A stretch of DNA of 25,706 nucleotides from a virus: the IMG/VR virus record IMGVR_UViG_3300042542_001416, positions 1-25,706 of that record; one strand, written 5' to 3'. How positions within the stretch are numbered: position 1 is the first letter of the stretch; the number at the start of each line of letters is the position of its first letter. The translations under genes and the position numbers were made by a program. Shown here piece after piece: positions 15,271 through 22,576 of this stretch. Below the pieces are notes generated by a model. It was given only the letters and a program-made list of their open reading frames with translations. It did no database searches and was not told where the DNA came from.

Positions 15271-16578
15271 ATGTCTCAAACCAATGTAGCCAGCGGCTCC
15301 AGTCAGGCCGCACTGATCTACGGCGCCGCGCTCTTCGCGCAAGCTCAGAAGAAAGCCGGCACTTTCCGCAACATGGTCGGTGGCAAGCCCACCATGGCCG
15401 AAGTCGACGGCAAACTGTCCAAGCTCCAGACGGACCCCGGCATGCCGATCGTCGAGATCATGGACCTGACCAAGACGGCCGGCGACCAGGCCCGAATGGA
15501 CTGCATCGACATCGCAACCGCGAAGCCGATCATGGGCGACCGCAACGCCGAAGGGCGCGGCACGCCGATGTCCTTCAGCAACATGGACGTCAAGATCGAC
15601 CAATGGACCTTCCCGGTGAATGCCGGCGGGCGCATGTCGCAGCAGCGTGTCATCCATGATCTGCGCCGTCTGGCGCGTTCGCAGGCCGTGGGCCTCACCG
15701 CCCGCTACTTCGAACAGCGCACGCTCTGCCATCTGGCAGGCGCTCGCGGTCAGGTCGACGGTAACGATTGGGTGGTTCCGCTGCAGTTCGCTTCCGGCGC
15801 TTCGTCCGGCGGTGATGCGGACTTCGCCGACATCATGGTCAACCCGATCCTGGCGCCGACCTACAACCGTCACTACGTCGTCAATGGCACCGACCTGACC
15901 CAAGGCGGCGCGCAACTGGCATCGATCGCCTCGACCGACGACCTGCTGCTGGATCACATCGACCAGATCCGCAACATCATCGACAACCTGGAACTGACTT
16001 TGCAGCCGGTCCGGATTCCCGATGATCCCGCGGCCAACGACGAACCGATGTGGGTCATGCTGGCGCCGCCGAACGTGTATTCGCAACTGCTGCGCGCGGG
16101 CTCCCTGCGCTCGTTCCAGCAGAACGCGATCAACCGCGCGGCCTACGGCAGCAAGCACCCGCTGTTCCGTGGCGAGGTCGGCATGTGGAACGGCATCCTG
16201 GTCAAGAAGATCAGCCGTGCCGTGCGCTTCCTGCCCAGCGACTACGCCAAGATCATCACGTCGGCCAACGCGGCGACGGCGACCGAGACGGCGCAGCAGG
16301 TCAATACCGGCCTGACGTCTGGTTACGGCGTCGAACGCTGCATCGTGCTGGGCGCCCAAGCTCTGGCCAATGCCTACGGCAAGGATTCCGCCAGCGGCAC
16401 GCACTACTCCTGGGCCGAGAAGCTGCACAACTTCGAGCGCGAGCCCGAGTTCGCAGTCTTCGGCGTGGAGGGTGCGACCAAGGTGCGTTTCAACGTGCCC
16501 GACTCGACCGGCGCCAAGATCCCGACCGATCACGGAACGCTCGTGGTCGACGTCGCGGTTAAGTTGTCGGCCTCCTGA
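15271..16578 (+). CDS. Major capsid protein, N4-gp56/DUF4043 type
   Basis: This 435-residue protein is preceded by AGGAGA at 15259-15264. It fits the N4-gp56/DUF4043 major capsid family. The N-terminal arm is followed by KPTMAEVDGKLSKLQTDPGM, then TPMSFSNMDVKIDQWTFPV, a helix RLARSQAVGLTARYFEQRTL, the segment MLAPPNVYSQLL, and HPLFRGEVGMWNGILVKK with a C-terminal GVERCIVLGAQALA. The subunits build the icosahedral shell. The gene stands alone between two hairpins, consistent with strong separate expression. It follows the scaffold as expected. Confidence 0.87.
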   Translation: MSQTNVASGSSQAALIYGAALFAQAQKKAGTFRNMVGGKPTMAEVDGKLSKLQTDPGMPIVEIMDLTKTAGDQARMDCIDIATAKPIMGDRNAEGRGTPMSFSNMDVKIDQWTFPVNAGGRMSQQRVIHDLRRLARSQAVGLTARYFEQRTLCHLAGARGQVDGNDWVVPLQFASGASSGGDADFADIMVNPILAPTYNRHYVVNGTDLTQGGAQLASIASTDDLLLDHIDQIRNIIDNLELTLQPVRIPDDPAANDEPMWVMLAPPNVYSQLLRAGSLRSFQQNAINRAAYGSKHPLFRGEVGMWNGILVKKISRAVRFLPSDYAKIITSANAATATETAQQVNTGLTSGYGVERCIVLGAQALANAYGKDSASGTHYSWAEKLHNFEREPEFAVFGVEGATKVRFNVPDSTGAKIPTDHGTLVVDVAVKLSAS

Positions 16579-16596
16579 TCTGACCCACCGCAGTAA

Positions 16597-16623
16597 GCGG
16601 CCGGCGTAAGCCTCGCCGGCTGC
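16597..16623 (+). other. Intergenic hairpin after the capsid gene, no T tract
   Basis: Bases 16597-16606 pair with 16614-16623 (ten pairs, one G-T) around a seven-base loop. There is no following T run, so it is less likely to be a terminator and more likely to act as an mRNA 3' end or stability element for the capsid message. Confidence 0.55.
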
Positions 16624-16648
16624 AACACCTTCTACAAGGAGCATCACC

Positions 16649-17098
16649 ATGGGAACTGTAAAAAGCACCAGCAAGGGGCCTGCCTACTCCAGCGATGGCG
16701 GCAATGCGTCCGTGTTCTGTGATTCCGTCGGCGTCACCAATGCCGACATCGACGCCGCCGACATCATCAAGTTGGTTCGCGTTCCTGCCGGTACCGATGT
16801 GCATCGCGTCACCGTCAAGACCACCGAGCTCGACAGCCACGGAACGCCGACACTGACCGCCAAGATCGGCTTCACACCGATTGACGGCAGTTCGGCAGTG
16901 TCCGGTGCAGACACGGCCGTATCGGCGGATGCCGCATGGGGGCAGAACGCCGAAACGCTGACCTTCAACGTCTTCCCGCCCTATCGGGTCGAGGTTGATT
17001 CCTGGCTGACCTTCGTGATCGGCACTGGCGCGGCGACGGAGGCCGCCACCGGCACCGTCTACGCCAAGGTTGAGGGCGAAGCGCTTGGCGTCCAGTAA
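16649..17098 (+). CDS. Beta-rich structural protein, probable head accessory
   Basis: This 149-residue protein has AGGAG at 16636-16640. It is beta-rich, with strand-like alternation (VHRVTVKTTELDSHGTPTL, then SWLTFVIGTGAATEAATGTV). Its place directly after the major capsid and its small beta-rich form suggest a decoration or head-completion protein. I do not recognise a family. It lies between two hairpins, like its neighbours. Confidence 0.65.
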   Translation: MGTVKSTSKGPAYSSDGGNASVFCDSVGVTNADIDAADIIKLVRVPAGTDVHRVTVKTTELDSHGTPTLTAKIGFTPIDGSSAVSGADTAVSADAAWGQNAETLTFNVFPPYRVEVDSWLTFVIGTGAATEAATGTVYAKVEGEALGVQ

Positions 17099-17117
17099 TA
17101 CCGGCGCCTAGCACCAC

Positions 17118-17154
17118 AAACGGGCGGCTCCTCTGGGCCGCCCGTTTCATTTTC
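17118..17154 (+). terminator. Long-stem terminator after the 149-residue gene
   Basis: Bases 17118-17128 (AAACGGGCGGC) pair perfectly with 17137-17147 (GCCGCCCGTTT) around an eight-base loop, followed by CATTTTC. It is an eleven-pair stem 20 bp after the upstream stop. Confidence 0.8.
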
Positions 17155-17168
17155 AGGAGAACCACCAG

Positions 17169-17966
17169 ATGAACAACGAAATCGTCGGGATCCGCTACGT
17201 CGGCAAGAAGCCCCGGCAGGAGGACACCGTTTGCAAGACTGGCGCGGTCTGGTTGCCCGGGCAAGTCCACAACTTCAGCGCCGTCATGGCGAAGGCCCTG
17301 CTGGTGCATACCGACTCGTTCGCCAAGGCGCCGATCTCGATGGATGGTGGAACCTTCCTGACGCAAGGCAAGGGCCGGGCCATGAACAAGAGCCATGACG
17401 TCGCCGCCTTCGTGAATCTCAACGGCATGGGCATCGATCAACTGGTGCTGTTCGCGCGCCGCGAGCTTGATCGCGTGGTGCAGACCGATGGCAAGGACGA
17501 GGCCACGATTCGCCGCGAGGTTCATTTCCTGATGACCAATCACTCACTGGATCAGGAAGCCGAGCGCAAGCAGGAAGAGCAGGCCGAGGGCGGTCGTATT
17601 GCGGTGATGTACCAAGCCACCGCCGAGGAATGCGCCGCACTAAGGGATGGCACCGTGCGCCTCGCCATTGTTCCGGTCGAGGTAATGATGGCGGCAACCG
17701 ATGGCGAGCCGCAGACGGCGATCGGCGGCAGCACGGAAAACGCCGGTGCTGACGCAGCGGAGGCCAACGGAAATGCAGGTAGCGGTGATCAGGCCGTCCC
17801 GCTCGATACCCTGCTGGCCAGCCTGGAAAAGAAGGAGTTGATGGAGTTCGCCAGGCAGGAGGGCGTGAGTTTCAGCAACAACATCACCGCCGAGAAGCTG
17901 CGCGAGCGCCTCTTCGAAGAACTGACGGCGCGCTCTGCCGCGGCAGAACAGCAGGGGACCACCTAA
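17169..17966 (+). CDS. Phage structural-module protein with C-terminal SAP/HeH-like segment
   Basis: This 265-residue protein has AGGAGA at 17155-17160. The first 60 residues look like a small beta domain (IVGIRYVGKKPRQEDTVC, then WLPGQVHNFSAVMAKALL). The middle is helical. The last 55 residues contain PLDTLLASLEKKELMEFARQ and ITAEKLRERLFEEL, a helix-extension-helix pattern like SAP/HeH/Rho-N modules that bind nucleic acid or act as protein docks in phage head genes. It ends 3 bp before the adaptor gene. Its role is uncertain; head completion is a reasonable guess from context. Confidence 0.65.
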   Translation: MNNEIVGIRYVGKKPRQEDTVCKTGAVWLPGQVHNFSAVMAKALLVHTDSFAKAPISMDGGTFLTQGKGRAMNKSHDVAAFVNLNGMGIDQLVLFARRELDRVVQTDGKDEATIRREVHFLMTNHSLDQEAERKQEEQAEGGRIAVMYQATAEECAALRDGTVRLAIVPVEVMMAATDGEPQTAIGGSTENAGADAAEANGNAGSGDQAVPLDTLLASLEKKELMEFARQEGVSFSNNITAEKLRERLFEELTARSAAAEQQGTT

Positions 17967-17969
17967 GTC

Positions 17970-18599
17970 ATGGCCGCATTGACCGCGTTGAGGCCGAAGG
18001 TGCAGCCGCACGTTCCAGGCTGTCCGTTGGCGATTGTCGACGACGCCATCCTCGACGCGGTGATCGACTTCTGCAACCGCTCCCGGGCCTACCGCTTTAC
18101 GCCCGCTGAGATAACCGTTGTGGCCAGTACCGCCAATTACACGGTGCCTGGGCTTCCGGCAGAAACGGAAGTCGCGTGGCTGCTGGCGGCAGAGTACGAC
18201 GACCGGCCGATCGATACCCCAGATACCGGGTCAATTCCGCAGTCTTGGGCGACGGAAGAGGGCGAGGTCACCGCGGCCGTGATGTACTCGGCAACGCAGA
18301 TCGGGCTGCGTAAGGTTCCCGACGAGGCATCGACGCTGAACGTGCGCCTGGCGCTGCGCCCGACCTTGAGCGCAACCGCCTTCCCCGACGAGTTCAACAC
18401 GCTGTACCGGGAACAGATCGCCGCCGGCGCCCTGGCGCGCTTGTACGCTATGCCAAAGAAAGAATGGTCGGCGCCGGACCTTGTAGCGCTCAACGAGGAC
18501 AAGTTCGAGGGTGGCATCAAAGCCGCCGAGTACCGCGCTGACCGCGGTAGCGCCAATGCACCAGCCCGCACCACGTTGAGCCTGATTGGGGGTCACTGA
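17970..18599 (+). CDS. Head-tail adaptor-like protein
   Basis: This 209-residue protein has a helical start (PGCPLAIVDDAILDAVIDFC, then NRSRAYRFTP) followed by a beta-rich part (ITVVASTANYTVPGLP) and a long C-terminal helix region (EQIAAGALARLYAMPKKEW, then EDKFEGGIKAA). This order matches the adaptor or connector proteins that sit under the portal in short-tailed phages. The predicted role is to bridge the portal and the tail. The family assignment rests on pattern and position only. It overlaps the next gene by one base (TGATG). Confidence 0.7.
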   Translation: MAALTALRPKVQPHVPGCPLAIVDDAILDAVIDFCNRSRAYRFTPAEITVVASTANYTVPGLPAETEVAWLLAAEYDDRPIDTPDTGSIPQSWATEEGEVTAAVMYSATQIGLRKVPDEASTLNVRLALRPTLSATAFPDEFNTLYREQIAAGALARLYAMPKKEWSAPDLVALNEDKFEGGIKAAEYRADRGSANAPARTTLSLIGGH

Positions 18600-19033
18600 T
18601 GCCCCGCTCCATCGGCTTCAACGTCATCGGCTGGAACGAGGCGCCGTGGGCGAAGAGCGGGTATTACGCCGTTTCTGACACCCAGGCGGCAGCCTTCGAC
18701 GTGACGAATCAGGTAGCCGATACCCAAGCCGCGGCGTTCGACGTGACCAACCCTGTCGGAGACACGCAGGCCGTCGGCTACGAGGTCCGGCAGATCGCCG
18801 CTGACGCGCAGTCGGCGGCCTTCGATGTCTGCAACCCGGTGATGGACAGCCAGATCGTCGTGTTCGACTTCTGCCGGACGGTCGGGCCGGCTTACGCGAG
18901 CGTTCTCTACAAGGTCGGGATGGCGCGGCCCGATGCCAATGCACGGCTTACCCGGACGGCCGGGAACGGAGCGCTGCTGCGCAAAGGCGGCAATGCGGTG
19001 CTGACGCAAATCGCCCCACCCCCACAAGGATAA
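18599..19033 (+). CDS. Phage protein with five 14-residue repeats
   Basis: This 144-residue protein starts one base into the upstream stop. Residues 25-94 are five consecutive repeats of exactly 14 residues with the consensus V-x-D-T-Q-A-A-A-F-D-V-T-N-P. The first two are nearly identical and the last three have diverged (VGDTQAVGYEVRQI, AADAQSAAFDVCNP, VMDSQIVVFDFCRT). The C terminus is basic (LTRTAGNGALLRKGGN). The alternating pattern suggests a small beta-solenoid or stacked hairpins, perhaps a spike, plug or neck element. The function is unknown. It lies in the joining-gene cluster. Confidence 0.7.
   Translation: MPRSIGFNVIGWNEAPWAKSGYYAVSDTQAAAFDVTNQVADTQAAAFDVTNPVGDTQAVGYEVRQIAADAQSAAFDVCNPVMDSQIVVFDFCRTVGPAYASVLYKVGMARPDANARLTRTAGNGALLRKGGNAVLTQIAPPPQG
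18671..18880 (+). repeat. Five tandem 42-bp coding repeats
   Basis: The DNA encoding the five 14-residue repeats, each 42 bp long. DNA identity between copies is much lower than protein similarity, so the array is old and kept by selection on the protein. The D-x-Q and F-D-V positions are the best kept. Confidence 0.75.
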
Positions 19034-19036
19034 ATC

Positions 19037-19543
19037 ATGGCCATTGTCGCCTCCGACATCGATTTCCGCCTATCGGGCGGCGCCTCCAATGCAGACGGCA
19101 ATGCCGCGCTGGGGGGGGTGATTTCGTCAAACGCCGTTTCGGCGGCGGTCAATGCCTTGTTTGACCGGGTGACAGGCGCCGAAGCCCTGGTCGGTGGAGT
19201 GGAGTACCGCTGCGTCTACGTCAAGAACAACCACGGCAGCCTGACGCTCTACGGCGCAACGGTATGGCTTTCAGCGAATACGCCATCCACGGACACGACG
19301 GTCGACATCGGCTTGGGCACGGCGGCGATCAACGCGACAGAGCAGACCGTCGGCAACGAATCCACAGCGCCTTCCGGCGTTTCGTTCTCGGCGCCGGCCA
19401 GCTACGGCGCGGGCCTGGCGATCGGCGACATTCCGGCCGGGCACTACAAGGCGGTGTGGATCCGGCGCACCACGTCCGCTTCTGCGGCGGCCTACAACAG
19501 CGACGGCTTCACCCTGGCGGTGCAAGGCGACACCGGGGCCTGA
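19037..19543 (+). CDS. Beta-rich structural protein, 168 aa, with a G8 tract
   Basis: This 168-residue protein follows AAGGAT (19029-19034). It has the look of a tail or neck structural protein: DIDFRLSGGASNADGNAALG at the start, an immunoglobulin-like middle (YRCVYVKNNHGSLTLYGATV) and a beta-rich end (AGHYKAVWIRRTTSAS). Bases 19111-19118 are eight consecutive G. Loss or gain of one G would bring an early stop within a short distance, so the tract could act as an on/off switch or simply as a mutable spot. No family name is certain. Confidence 0.68.
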   Translation: MAIVASDIDFRLSGGASNADGNAALGGVISSNAVSAAVNALFDRVTGAEALVGGVEYRCVYVKNNHGSLTLYGATVWLSANTPSTDTTVDIGLGTAAINATEQTVGNESTAPSGVSFSAPASYGAGLAIGDIPAGHYKAVWIRRTTSASAAAYNSDGFTLAVQGDTGA

Positions 19544-19545
19544 TC

Positions 19546-20139
19546 ATGGGATTCAAACTCTCTTCCGCCATCGCCATCGCCCGCGGGGTGCTGAACGACA
19601 CCACGCCGGACTACCGCTATTCGGATGCCGATCTGCTGGAGTACGGCAACGGCTGCCTGCGTTCGCTGCCGAACATCAAGCCCAGCCTGCTCTACACCGA
19701 AGGCGAACTCGAATGCGAGGCCGATCAGGCGCTGCAGTCGGTTTCCTTCGATGACGCGCATTCGCTGGTCAATGTGCTGCGGATCAAGAACGGCGCCGCG
19801 CTGACACCCTTCGACAAGGCCGCGCTCGACGCCTTCATGCCGGGCTGGATGGCGGCTACCAGTGCCGCTGCCCAGCAATGGGCACCGAACGCCGACGACC
19901 CGGTGCGCTTCTACCTGAATCCTCCGGCGCCCACTGGCCAGGTGCTGATCGTCCTCTATGTCCGCATCCCCGGTCCCTTCACCGCGAGCGAGGACACCGG
20001 CCTGCCGGAAACCATCACGGAAGCCGTGGCCGATTACATGGTGGGGATGGCCGAGTCACGCAACGACGAGAGCGTGGTTTCAGCGAGGGCAACGCAATTC
20101 ATCAATCAATTCGCCGCCCGGCTGGGCGCCAAGGGGTAA
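19546..20139 (+). CDS. Adaptor/tail-joining protein, 197 aa
   Basis: ATG 19546 lies two bases after the previous stop. The N terminus is helical (AIAIARGVLNDTTPDYRYSD, then DLLEYGNGCLRSLP), a pattern that I recall in short-tailed phage adaptor or gp11-like proteins. A beta-rich middle follows (RFYLNPPAPTGQVLIVLYVR), and then a C-terminal helix (ETITEAVADYMVGMAESRND, then RATQFINQFAARLG). The role is likely to join the neck to the tail hub, ahead of the receptor-binding gene. An in-frame upstream ATG (19264) reads through the previous gene and is rejected. Confidence 0.72.
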   Translation: MGFKLSSAIAIARGVLNDTTPDYRYSDADLLEYGNGCLRSLPNIKPSLLYTEGELECEADQALQSVSFDDAHSLVNVLRIKNGAALTPFDKAALDAFMPGWMAATSAAAQQWAPNADDPVRFYLNPPAPTGQVLIVLYVRIPGPFTASEDTGLPETITEAVADYMVGMAESRNDESVVSARATQFINQFAARLGAKG

Positions 20140-20142
20140 GCC

Positions 20143-21870
20143 ATGTCCTATGTCGCAAAAAACAACGCCTACAGCACGCTGGCCGCCGGAATTACCGATA
20201 CCGATGTCAGCGTATCCGTTCAGGCTGGCAAGGGCGCTCTATTCGCCGTTACCGCGCCGGACTACACCTACGCCACGCTGGAGGATTCCAGCGGGAATAT
20301 CGAGGTCATCAAGGTAACGGCCAGATCAACCGACTCGCTGACAATTGAGCGCGGCAAGGATGGCACGACGGCCCGATCATGGAATATCGGTGACATCATC
20401 GAGTGCCGGCCCTGTGCGGCGGCGATGAACGACTACGCCGTAGCGCCACAAATTGCAGGGGCGACCGCCAAGGCTACGCCGGTAGATGCGGACGTGTTCG
20501 GGTTCATTGATTCGGCGGCATCATGGGCGCTGAAGAGCTTTACATGGGCAAACTATAAGGCGGCGCTGAAGACGTACTTCGACACGCTTTACCCAGGCAA
20601 AGCAGAAATTCAGGGCCAAGCGCTGATTGCCTTCACTACTGCCGGCACCAGCACTGCCTACACGCTGACGCCATCGCCGGCCATTGCTGCGCTGGCAGCA
20701 AACCAGTTGTTCCGCGTTACCTTCCATACTGCCGCTGGCGCGACGCCGACACTGGCAGTTTCCGGGCTTGCTGCCAAGTCGCTGAAATACCGTGATGCCA
20801 CCGGAGCCAAGCAGGCGGTGACAGTTTCGCAAGCTCCGTCTGGCTGGGTAACAGATGTCGAGTATGACGGCACCGATTGGGTGCTGGTCAATACACCAGG
20901 CTCTGCTGGTGGCTCCGATGGCCTTTTCTACAAAACCGACCCAACCGCCGTTGCCTTTACCAAGACTGGAGCGGGCACGGCACAGATCAAGGCCGGCACC
21001 AAGCTCGATGTGGGCGGTACGCTGGTGACGTTTGTTTCGGCGACCTCGATCACCATGCCCACGCTTACCGCTGGCACGGACTACGCGATATGGGTCAAGA
21101 CGGACGCCACCATTCAGGCGACGACCGATTTTGCCTCTGCACCGGGTGCTGGCACGTGGCGCAAGATTGGCGGCTTCCATTACGCGCCGGGGGGCAATGC
21201 GACCGGCACCACGGGCGGTGATACCACGCCGGCCATTAACGAGTACAGCTTGTGGGATGTGAAGTTCCGCCCTGCGTGTTCTGATCCGCGCGGTATGGCG
21301 CTGGTGGCGGGCAGTTTCTGGACGGACATTTACCTGCTGGGTGTGGATCACCTGACCAACGGCACCAGCAAGTACAACGTGACGATTGCCGATGGCAGCA
21401 GCCCGCCGAAGATACCGACCAAGTTCGGCGGCAATGGCTCGACGGCCTACAGCACGCTCAACTGGTGGGAAGCCAACGAAGTTCTGCAATCGTGGGGCAA
21501 ACGCTCGCCGACCTATGACGAATTCGCGGCGCTGGCCTATGGCACCACCGAGGCCAGTTCTGGCGGAACCGATCCGACATCGACCATCCTGCGCAATGCC
21601 TACACCAGCAAGTGGGGCGCGATGCTGGCGGCAGGGAATATGTGGATATGGGGTGCCAACTTCGGCGGCGGCGCAGCCGGCGCTGCATGGACGGCCAATA
21701 CCGTTGGCCGTGGCTCCACGTATCAGATGGAAAACGCCGTGCTCTTTGGGGGCGGCTGGGGCAGCGCGTCGGACTCCGGTTCGCGTTGTTCGAGCTGGGG
21801 CAACTCGCCCACGAACTCGCTCAGCAACATCGGGGCGCGCGGCGTCTGTGACCACCTGATTATTGACTGA
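20143..21870 (+). CDS. mtd: DGR-diversified receptor-binding protein (Mtd-like tail fibre/tropism determinant)
   Basis: This 575-residue protein is the target of the retroelement. Residues 1-95 resemble a tail-fibre attachment module ([19 protein letters not shown], then [20 protein letters not shown]). Residues about 155-250 are a second fibre module ([20 protein letters not shown], then [17 protein letters not shown]). Residues about 370-575 look like the C-type-lectin domain of Bordetella phage Mtd ([19 protein letters not shown], then YNVTIADGS, then [10 protein letters not shown] at the end). The variable repeat covers residues 530-570. From memory BPP-1 Mtd has 381 residues, so this protein carries a much longer N-terminal part. 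It probably sits at the tail tip and binds host receptors, with its binding face changed by the DGR. Confidence 0.9.
   Translation: MSYVAKNNAYSTLAAGITDTDVSVSVQAGKGALFAVTAPDYTYATLEDSSGNIEVIKVTARSTDSLTIERGKDGTTARSWNIGDIIECRPCAAAMNDYAVAPQIAGATAKATPVDADVFGFIDSAASWALKSFTWANYKAALKTYFDTLYPGKAEIQGQALIAFTTAGTSTAYTLTPSPAIAALAANQLFRVTFHTAAGATPTLAVSGLAAKSLKYRDATGAKQAVTVSQAPSGWVTDVEYDGTDWVLVNTPGSAGGSDGLFYKTDPTAVAFTKTGAGTAQIKAGTKLDVGGTLVTFVSATSITMPTLTAGTDYAIWVKTDATIQATTDFASAPGAGTWRKIGGFHYAPGGNATGTTGGDTTPAINEYSLWDVKFRPACSDPRGMALVAGSFWTDIYLLGVDHLTNGTSKYNVTIADGSSPPKIPTKFGGNGSTAYSTLNWWEANEVLQSWGKRSPTYDEFAALAYGTTEASSGGTDPTSTILRNAYTSKWGAMLAAGNMWIWGANFGGGAAGAAWTANTVGRGSTYQMENAVLFGGGWGSASDSGSRCSSWGNSPTNSLSNIGARGVCDHLIID
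21731..21851 (+). repeat. DGR variable repeat (VR)
   Basis: These 121 bp align without gaps to the template repeat at 22277-22397. There are 13 differences and all 13 fall at template adenines: 11 A to G, one A to C, one A to T. The changes give nine amino-acid differences (four N/D to G or T to A, three N to S, one N to D, one N to L) and one silent change. The template has 30 adenines, so 17 are unchanged. This pattern is the direct mark of adenine-specific mutagenic reverse transcription. Confidence 0.97.
21831..21865 (+). promoter_or_regulatory. Initiation of mutagenic homing site (GC block plus IMH)
   Basis: Bases 21831-21844 are 14 consecutive G/C bases. They are followed by a 21-bp element (21845-21865) that matches its template-side counterpart (22391-22411) at 15 of 21 positions, with mismatches that are not limited to adenine. 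The order and lengths, a 14-bp G/C block then a 21-bp IMH, are the same as I recall for Bordetella phage BPP-1, where they set the 3' limit of transfer. Confidence 0.85.
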
Positions 21871-21886
21871 GGCGGCGACAGCCGCC
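21871..21886 (+). promoter_or_regulatory. DGR target-recognition hairpin downstream of the VR
   Basis: GGCGGC (21871-21876) and GCCGCC (21881-21886) form a perfect six-pair stem around the loop GACA. It begins right after the target-gene stop and five bases after the IMH. In BPP-1 a hairpin or cruciform with a GRNA tetraloop in this place is needed for efficient homing; GACA fits GRNA. There is no T tract, which argues against a terminator. No equivalent lies at the TR. Confidence 0.8.
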
Positions 21887-21896
21887 GGGGATAGAC

Positions 21897-22277
21897 ATGG
21901 AGCCTGAAAAGGATGCAGTGCAGTCGTATGAGCAAATGCTGATCGTTGAGAAATACGAGACAGTGATTGCTTATCTGTATCCCATCGCCAACAACATCAA
22001 GCGTTGCCACGGCACGGCGCGCGACATGTTTATCCAGTGCCTGCTGGGGCAGGTGCAATTGATTGTTGAGGCGGGGAAGTCAAGCCAGATTTCCCGCCTT
22101 TACATCGCGGATGCGGGTTTGTCGCATCTGCGATTCTGGCTGCGGTTTCTGTCGACCGAGAAGGTACGCGGCATAACGCCTCACCAGGTGCAAACAGCGC
22201 AGGTGCTGATTGCCGAGGTGGGCCGATTGCTGGGTGCATGGATCGTGAAACAGAAGCGTAGGGGGCAACATGGGTAA
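21897..22277 (+). CDS. avd: Accessory variability determinant (DGR RT partner)
   Basis: This 126-residue, mostly helical basic protein matches Avd, the four-helix-bundle protein that forms a pentamer, binds the reverse transcriptase and template RNA and is needed for mutagenic homing. Recognisable segments are QMLIVEKYETVIAYLYPIAN near residue 14, then ARDMFIQCLLGQVQLIVEAG, then LYIADAGLSHLRFWLRFLS, and TPHQVQTAQVLIAEVGRLLG near the end, followed by a basic tail (KQKRRG). From memory the BPP-1 protein has 128 residues with similar segments. Its TAA stop (22275-22277) overlaps the first base of the TR. Confidence 0.93.
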   Translation: MEPEKDAVQSYEQMLIVEKYETVIAYLYPIANNIKRCHGTARDMFIQCLLGQVQLIVEAGKSSQISRLYIADAGLSHLRFWLRFLSTEKVRGITPHQVQTAQVLIAEVGRLLGAWIVKQKRRGQHG

Positions 22278-22397
22278 AAACGCCGTGCTCTTTGGGGGCA
22301 ACTGGGACAACACGTCGAACTCCGGTTCGCGTTGTTCAAACTGGAACAACTCGCCCACGAACTCGAACAACAACATCGGGGCGCGCGGCGTCTGTGA
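22277..22397 (+). repeat. DGR template repeat (TR)
   Basis: This 121-bp master copy of the variable region has many AAC codons placed where substitution of the first two bases yields a wide range of amino acids. In the target frame it would read GGNWDNTSNSGSRC, then NWNNSPTNSNNN, then IGARGVC. It starts at the last base of the avd stop codon and ends where similarity to the VR drops. The short open frame across it (22270-22584) is probably not a gene. Confidence 0.97.
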
Positions 22398-22411
22398 GGA
22401 CAGGAATTTTG
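22391..22411 (+). promoter_or_regulatory. IMH*-like element at the 3' end of the TR
   Basis: These 21 bases correspond to the IMH of the variable repeat with six mismatches (positions 8, 9, 12, 13, 16 and 18), at least four of them not adenines in the template. Such a partner that differs from IMH keeps the TR from acting as a recipient, which explains one-way information flow from TR to VR. Confidence 0.75.
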
Positions 22412-22576
22412 CAGTTTTTTCGCTCTGCCGACGTTACGGCGCGGCAGGCCGGCCTTCTTTCCTGTGGTCAGCCATGGTGTCCTGCTTCGGCGAATACCTT
22501 TGGGGGTCTGGCATAGCGCCTAGTAGCCACCGTGTTGTGGCGAATGGCGCGGCCAGCGTTTTTCGGGTGTCCGGTT

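Larger units (their letters stand above)
22277..22576 (+). ncRNA. DGR template RNA and spacer (inferred)
   Basis: In studied DGRs the template RNA contains the TR and the adjacent spacer, which is bound by the RT-Avd complex and primes cDNA synthesis. Here the 179-base spacer (22398-22576) has no convincing gene. It carries the IMH*-like element at 22391-22411, a T6 tract near 22415, and several GC-rich potential stems (around 22439-22453). The exact ends of the RNA are not visible from sequence. Confidence 0.65.

Noticed and set aside
15217-16674. A 485-codon antisense open frame opposite the major capsid gene
   Set aside because: GC-rich coding DNA often leaves an antisense frame open. It has no ribosome-binding site or domain, and the + strand gene is a clear capsid protein.
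20521-21855. A 444-codon antisense open frame opposite the DGR target gene
   Set aside because: It is a shadow of the strong + strand coding pattern, and its product has no recognisable features. It would also be altered by each round of VR mutagenesis.
21871-21886. The hairpin after the target gene as a transcription terminator
   Set aside because: It has no T tract and lies only ten bases before avd; its place and GACA loop fit the DGR recognition hairpin better.
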